Below are positions 62,001-64,000 of a stretch of DNA of 64,000 bases, one piece after another. The stretch's first letter is position 1; the number at the start of each line of letters is the position of its first letter. Position numbers and translations under genes: made by a program. The DNA is from Rhabdophis nuchalis (lineage: Eukaryota > Chordata > Lepidosauria > Squamata > Natricidae): NCBI GenBank assembly GCA_039707465.1, contig CM077647.1, forward strand, positions 120,508,610 through 120,572,609, written 5' to 3'. The notes beneath the pieces are model-generated. The model was not told where the DNA came from. It saw only the letters and a list, made by a program, of their open reading frames with translations, and made no database searches.

Positions 62001-62973
62001 AAGCAGCAGCTTGAGGGGGTCCTAGAATTCTCCAAGACCACATCTCTTGAAATTTGGCAGAAAAAATGAAGTCTTTAAAAACTTGATTTTCTTACAAAAC
62101 AAGCTGGCATGTTAAGAAACAACCCCCCACCCCCAAGATGAAAAATGGACTGCAGATTTCAGATCCTCCTGATTCCAGGATGTCATCACCATGTCTCTGA
62201 AATTGTCTGAAGTCTAAACAAAAGGCACCCCAAATAAAGTAATTACTTGATTTTTAAAAGGGGGAAAGCATTGTACTTTTATTATTTGATGAATGAACAT
62301 TACTTTTTCATAAAATGAACCATGCAAAACTATCACAATCCTAATTCTCAGTCTAAGAGAATTTCATACTCAGTGAAAAATCAAACCAACCTTGAGAATT
62401 TGAAGAAATAATACAGAAAATAAACACTTTAAGAAACATCATATGGCTCAACAATACTTCTAGAAATTGAGACCAAATCCTAAGTTCCAATTGTATATCA
62501 TGTATATTTGTGATATATAAATATGGCAAATTTTGTTTATTATGTTTGTTCTTAAATTAGAACTATTCTGTTCCCACTTGTGTCATTTCCCAGTTTGAGT
62601 GATGGTATTTTCTGCATCTACCTTCTGTGCTGGCAGCTGTTTTCCTTTCTAGAACCTTAGATGGCTGATCCTCTTCCTGTTTTCATAGATTGAGCAGGGA
62701 GCAGATAATCACGAATTAGCCTCCTTTTTGAACATGCTGCTGAAAATAGCGTAAAGGCAGAACGCCAATCAGATTAAAATAACTTTATATTCTGCTGTTG
62801 GCCAATTTGTTTCTTGCCTTCTGCATCTCAGTGGGAAATATTGAAAATGTCATTATTCCTAAAGGCTTTTATTTGTGTATTTTGTTTCCATGCTTAGATT
62901 GAAATTGGTCTTGTTGTGGGAAATAGTCAAGTTGCATTTGAGAAGGCTGAGAGTTCTTCTCTCACTCTTATTG
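40843..62973 (+). CDS. NSF: Vesicle-fusing ATPase NSF, 5' part (7 exons, N domain); continues past window
   Basis: NSF is the AAA+ hexamer that, with SNAP adaptors, disassembles spent SNARE complexes in the cytosol. Exons: 40843-40854, 49610-49695, 50720-50819, 52239-52278, 59883-60049, 61721-61828, 62898-62973. These give 589 nt (196 codons plus one base), all GT-AG with matching phases. The translation begins MAAR then [14 protein letters not shown], and contains [65 protein letters not shown] and [18 protein letters not shown], the SNAP-binding N domain (about residues 1-205). Mammals have MAGR at the start. The D1 and D2 ATPase domains lie right of the window; no exon 8 is visible before 64000. 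Start context is strong and exon 1 encodes only four residues, as in mammals. Confidence 0.96.
40855..44639. other. NSF: NSF intron 1, first part, no recognised feature
   Basis: After the CpG-rich start (to about 41000) the intron is AT-rich single-copy-looking DNA. The short frames here lack recognisable protein features. Confidence 0.5.
44640..44870 (+). mobile_element. BovB/RTE LINE fragment
   Basis: Plus strand FTFLGCQIT, then after stops [31 protein letters not shown] and a VFP-like end, matching the C-terminal region of BovB-type reverse transcriptase (FLG..I, GR.AM.N...I). Stops and frameshifts throughout. Confidence 0.65.
45657..45765. repeat. (TTTA)n microsatellite, L2 tail
   Basis: More than 20 near-perfect ATTT units: the expanded 3' tail of L2 copy E. 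Confidence 0.95.
45942..46975 (-). pseudogene. L2-like RT, C-terminal part (YADN variant)
   Basis: Open for about 340 residues: [52 protein letters not shown], down to [20 protein letters not shown]. The catalytic YADD reads YADN, and the GVPQGS motif reads GYQGS, so this copy could not be active. Confidence 0.8.
46976..47842 (-). pseudogene. L2-like endonuclease end and EN-RT linker
   Basis: Reads [56 protein letters not shown], linker with [20 protein letters not shown] and [16 protein letters not shown]. The catalytic GDFN and SDH-like (TDHALL) motifs of the APE endonuclease are visible. N-terminal part missing. Confidence 0.82.
48090..48340 (-). other. Unrecognised 66-codon open frame
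   Basis: Minus-strand frame 48305-48105 reads [20 protein letters not shown] ... [17 protein letters not shown] ... [10 protein letters not shown]. It has ordinary amino-acid composition, unlike the low-complexity frames nearby, and could be a retrocopy or retroelement piece. It is in NSF intron 1, antisense. I do not recognise it. Confidence 0.25.
48578..48828. mobile_element. TA-flanked MITE, 25-bp TIR
   Basis: CCATATTTATTCGAGTATAA at left and its inverse at right (2 differences in 25), flanked by TA at 48576-48577 and 48829-48830. Inside the TIRs, GTGCGCGTTATA motifs repeat. 251 bp. Ends resemble those of 15553-16500. Confidence 0.82.
49610..49695 (+). CDS. NSF: NSF exon 2
   Basis: Acceptor TTTTCCTTTTAG. 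Encodes [20 protein letters not shown] then NEKDFQSG plus TT of a split Leu codon; donor GTAAGT. Confidence 0.96.
50054..50265 (+). mobile_element. tRNA-SINE, decayed
   Basis: GAGAGCCAATTTGGCCTAGC, then AGTGGAAGAATCTGAATTGG, GATAAGTTTGGGCCAGCCAC and AGTCTACTTGAAGACGACAA correspond to the head, body and tail of a squamate tRNA SINE. In NSF intron 2. Confidence 0.55.
50720..50819 (+). CDS. NSF: NSF exon 3
   Basis: Acceptor CTCTTTATAG. Encodes (L)[19 protein letters not shown] through SSIAFSLPQ; donor GTAGGG. Ends on a codon boundary (codon 66). Confidence 0.96.
52239..52278 (+). CDS. NSF: NSF exon 4 (40 nt)
   Basis: Acceptor TTTCTCTATAG. Encodes [13 protein letters not shown] plus one base of Val; donor GTAAGT. 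It is shorter than an ORF track would show. Confidence 0.95.
52476..52545. repeat. (ATT)n microsatellite
   Basis: About 23 units of TTA/ATT, uninterrupted, in NSF intron 4. Confidence 0.95.
52799..53033 (+). mobile_element. tRNA-derived SINE, L2/CR1-type tail
   Basis: A box GATGGCGCAGTGGTTAGAAT, B box GTTCGAACC (52876-52884), body TTGACTCAGCCTTCCATCC, GAGGACCCAGATTGTTGGGG, tail GTGAAGTGGTATATGTCTAA. No tRNA fold beyond the boxes, so it is a SINE and not a tRNA gene. Confidence 0.85.
53240..55980. other. NSF: NSF intron 4, AT-rich, no certain feature
   Basis: Around 54300-55700 base composition is strongly A-rich and one short stretch ([10 protein letters not shown] near 55170) hints at an integrase-like motif, but the frame is broken within 25 codons and no LTR is visible. 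Confidence 0.4.
55988..56940 (-). mobile_element. L2-like LINE copy F, 3' part
   Basis: Minus-strand frame 56208-57002 reads [60 protein letters not shown] to stop. The 3' tail has fused ATGT and ATTT repeats (55990-56036). 5' truncated just after LNPAKTE, at a (CATA)n tract. In NSF intron 4. Confidence 0.88.
57010..57300 (-). mobile_element. L1 ORF2 reverse transcriptase fragment
   Basis: Minus strand reads [28 protein letters not shown], then [20 protein letters not shown]: the L1 RT palm with the FADD motif. Both ends are truncated. It adjoins L2 copy F across a (CATA)n run, and one frame (57193-56741) crosses the two LINEs. Confidence 0.8.
57338..57412. repeat. (CA)n and (TGTATA)n microsatellite
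   Basis: ACACAC run, then alternating ACACATGTGTGTATATGTG text capable of forming a hairpin. Confidence 0.9.
57968..58105 (-). mobile_element. TAGTCCTC-family MITE fragment
   Basis: TTGAGCCCAAAATTTCTGTT, AGTGAGTTTTGCTCCATTTT, GTCACTGCAATTGTTAAGTT are the family's inner landmarks in reverse. Outer ends lost. Confidence 0.6.
58245..58350 (-). mobile_element. SINE fragment, same family as 52799
   Basis: CAATAGCACTTAGGCTTAAA ... AGTCTGGGTACCAATTTTAC ... CCTCAGAAGGATGCAATAAA is the reverse of the body and tail of the 52799 SINE. Head missing. Confidence 0.65.
58360..59880. other. NSF: NSF intron 4, last part, no recognised feature
   Basis: AT-rich; no repeat landmarks found before the exon 5 acceptor at 59881-59882. 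Confidence 0.5.
59883..60049 (+). CDS. NSF: NSF exon 5
   Basis: Acceptor TCTCTCTCACAG. Encodes (V)[19 protein letters not shown] through [11 protein letters not shown]; donor GTTTGT. Codons 80-135. Confidence 0.97.
60495..60660 (-). mobile_element. L2-like LINE 3'-end fragment, copy G
   Basis: ATTAAATTTTTAGACCGCCC, TGTGGGACTCAGGGCGGTGT, as in the 3' ends of copies A, B, E and F. Only about 165 bp, without coding sequence. Confidence 0.8.
61222..61573 (-). mobile_element. TAGTCCTC-family MITE, full reverse copy
   Basis: CTTCGATTTAAAACCACAAT through GTAAGTCAAGAACTGCCTG. About 350 bp; ends just before TA at 61574. It lies about 150 bp upstream of NSF exon 6. Confidence 0.7.
61721..61828 (+). 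CDS. NSF: NSF exon 6
   Basis: Acceptor TTTACTTCTGCAG. Encodes [20 protein letters not shown] through SSTSKKQK; donor GTAAGT. Codons 136-171. Confidence 0.97.
62898..62973 (+). CDS. NSF: NSF exon 7, last exon in window
   Basis: Acceptor CATGCTTAG. Encodes [20 protein letters not shown] then SLTLI plus one base (Gly by analogy); donor GTAAGT. The next exon is outside the window. Confidence 0.96.
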
Positions 62974-63642
62974 GTAAGTCTAATGATGAGAAATAGTTTT
63001 GGATTCCAACCAGAAGTCACAAAAGTTATTAATCCATTTTAACTAGTCTTTCTCCCCATTTATATGGACTTAGTAGTAGTAGAAGTCAAGTTCATCTTTT
63101 CTGACCAACAGATTTATAGGGGATAAGCTTTTTAGGAGCTATAAAACATCAGATGCTTCAGTTTCCTGAAGACACTGTTCTTTAAGCAAAGGTACTAATG
63201 ATATCTTGGTTTAAGAAAAACATAAATATAGAAAAGAGTTGGTAATCACTAGATGCAAAGGAAAATTACAATTTTTGAGCCTTTAAAAGAAGCATGGAAA
63301 AAGTTTCAGTATCCAGAAGTATAAGAAGAGATGTCACCCACTTAATAATCAAAGATCCTATAGCCAGATCATGAGAATGTGAACCCAATTACTTTTCATT
63401 GGCATTTACAAATTTTTGATACCTTCGTTGGCTCACATTCTTAGATAAATCTACTTTAGTCATACCCTTTTAATTGAAATGTAAAGTGAATGGTGGTTAA
63501 ATACATTTATTTCATTTTTAAACTGCCTTTCTAGTAAATATACTAAGATATCTAAAAATGTACAAATTAAAGAGATGCATTAGGAGGAAAGTTGGCAAAA
63601 ACAAATACACCATGGGAAATACATATTAAAATGCATTTGTTA

Positions 63643-63774
63643 CAGAGGTGGGTTGCTCCCAGTTCGACCTGGATCATGGGAACTGGTAGTAGTGGTGGCG
63701 GGAGGCTCCACCCACCCGCCCAGAAGCTTTTGCGTGCCCGAACCGGTAGTAAAATAATTGGCAACCCACCACTG
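63643..63774. mobile_element. hAT MITE with 8-bp TSD
   Basis: CAGAGGTGGGTTGCTCCCAG ... TTGGCAACCCACCACTG. TSD ATTTGTTA / ATTCGTTA (63635-63642, 63775-63782), 7 of 8. Sister of 39550-39708. In NSF intron 7. Confidence 0.88.
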
Positions 63775-64000
63775 ATTCGTTATATATATATATTTTTCTT
63801 CACAGATATACTGACGGTTGTATGTTGATGCTGCCAATTGTTCTTGTACAGCCTCCTATTTTATTGATCATGTAGAATTGTATTCTATCCTGAGGAGACC
63901 TCTTAGAATCCATGTCAGTGAGGCTTATGATCTGTACATATCTCACTTTTTATCTCAAGGTGGCATATATAGTACTTTTCTAATCTTGTTTTCCCAGCAA

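Noticed and set aside
62974..64000. NSF exon 8 within the window
   Set aside because: I looked for the region just after the N domain (KAKTKENR-like text) and the Walker A motif in all frames and found neither; the next exon must lie beyond 64000.

Overview
The window is vertebrate nuclear DNA. Its repeats point to a squamate reptile, most likely a snake: a Sauria-type tRNA SINE with a BovB-like tail, two further tRNA SINE types, L2/CR1-like, Rex1-like, L1 and BovB LINE pieces, many short hAT elements with 8-bp target duplications, Tc1/mariner relatives and long polypyrimidine tracts. No bacterial, organellar or CRISPR-like features are present. The species call is inference from repeat content.

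Two genes lie head to head about 10.5 kb apart. On the minus strand, PSMD11 (Rpn6 of the 26S proteasome lid) is complete: 13 coding exons from ATG 30369 to stop 5177, 422 codons, all GT-AG with compatible phases. On the plus strand, NSF (SNARE-disassembling AAA+ ATPase) begins at ATG 40843; seven coding exons (codons 1-196 plus one base) cover almost the whole N domain, and the ATPase domains lie past the right edge. Both start codons sit in the motif AAGATGGCGGC (YY1-like) in GC-rich promoters; the NSF promoter also has ETS, GC-box and CCAAT-box matches, and the PSMD11 promoter a ZNF143/STAF-like match.

Layout: 1-2840 is downstream of PSMD11, with two hAT MITEs and an unusual inverted repeat with 120-bp arms. 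2841-5176 is the probable PSMD11 3' UTR. 5177-30369 is PSMD11, whose introns carry a Helitron-like element, a 1.6-kb MER1/Charlie-like hAT, a dead Tc1 element, two TA-flanked MITEs, a 3.2-kb hAT that splits an L2 reverse transcriptase exactly at a target duplication, and another 1.2-kb hAT. 30370-40842 is intergenic: a possible solo LTR, MITE copies, an L2 with inverted 5' half and a hairpin at the junction, an ORF1-only L1 (HAL1-like), and a Rex1-like LINE holding four younger insertions. 40843-64000 is the 5' part of NSF with BovB, L2, L1, SINE and MITE pieces in its introns.

The genes are ordinary housekeeping genes. The novelty is in the repeats: module sharing between unrelated DNA transposons, an ORF1-only L1, the nested Rex1 block, and the long inverted repeat at 754-1410. 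Family names come from recognised motifs and memory, not from database searches.
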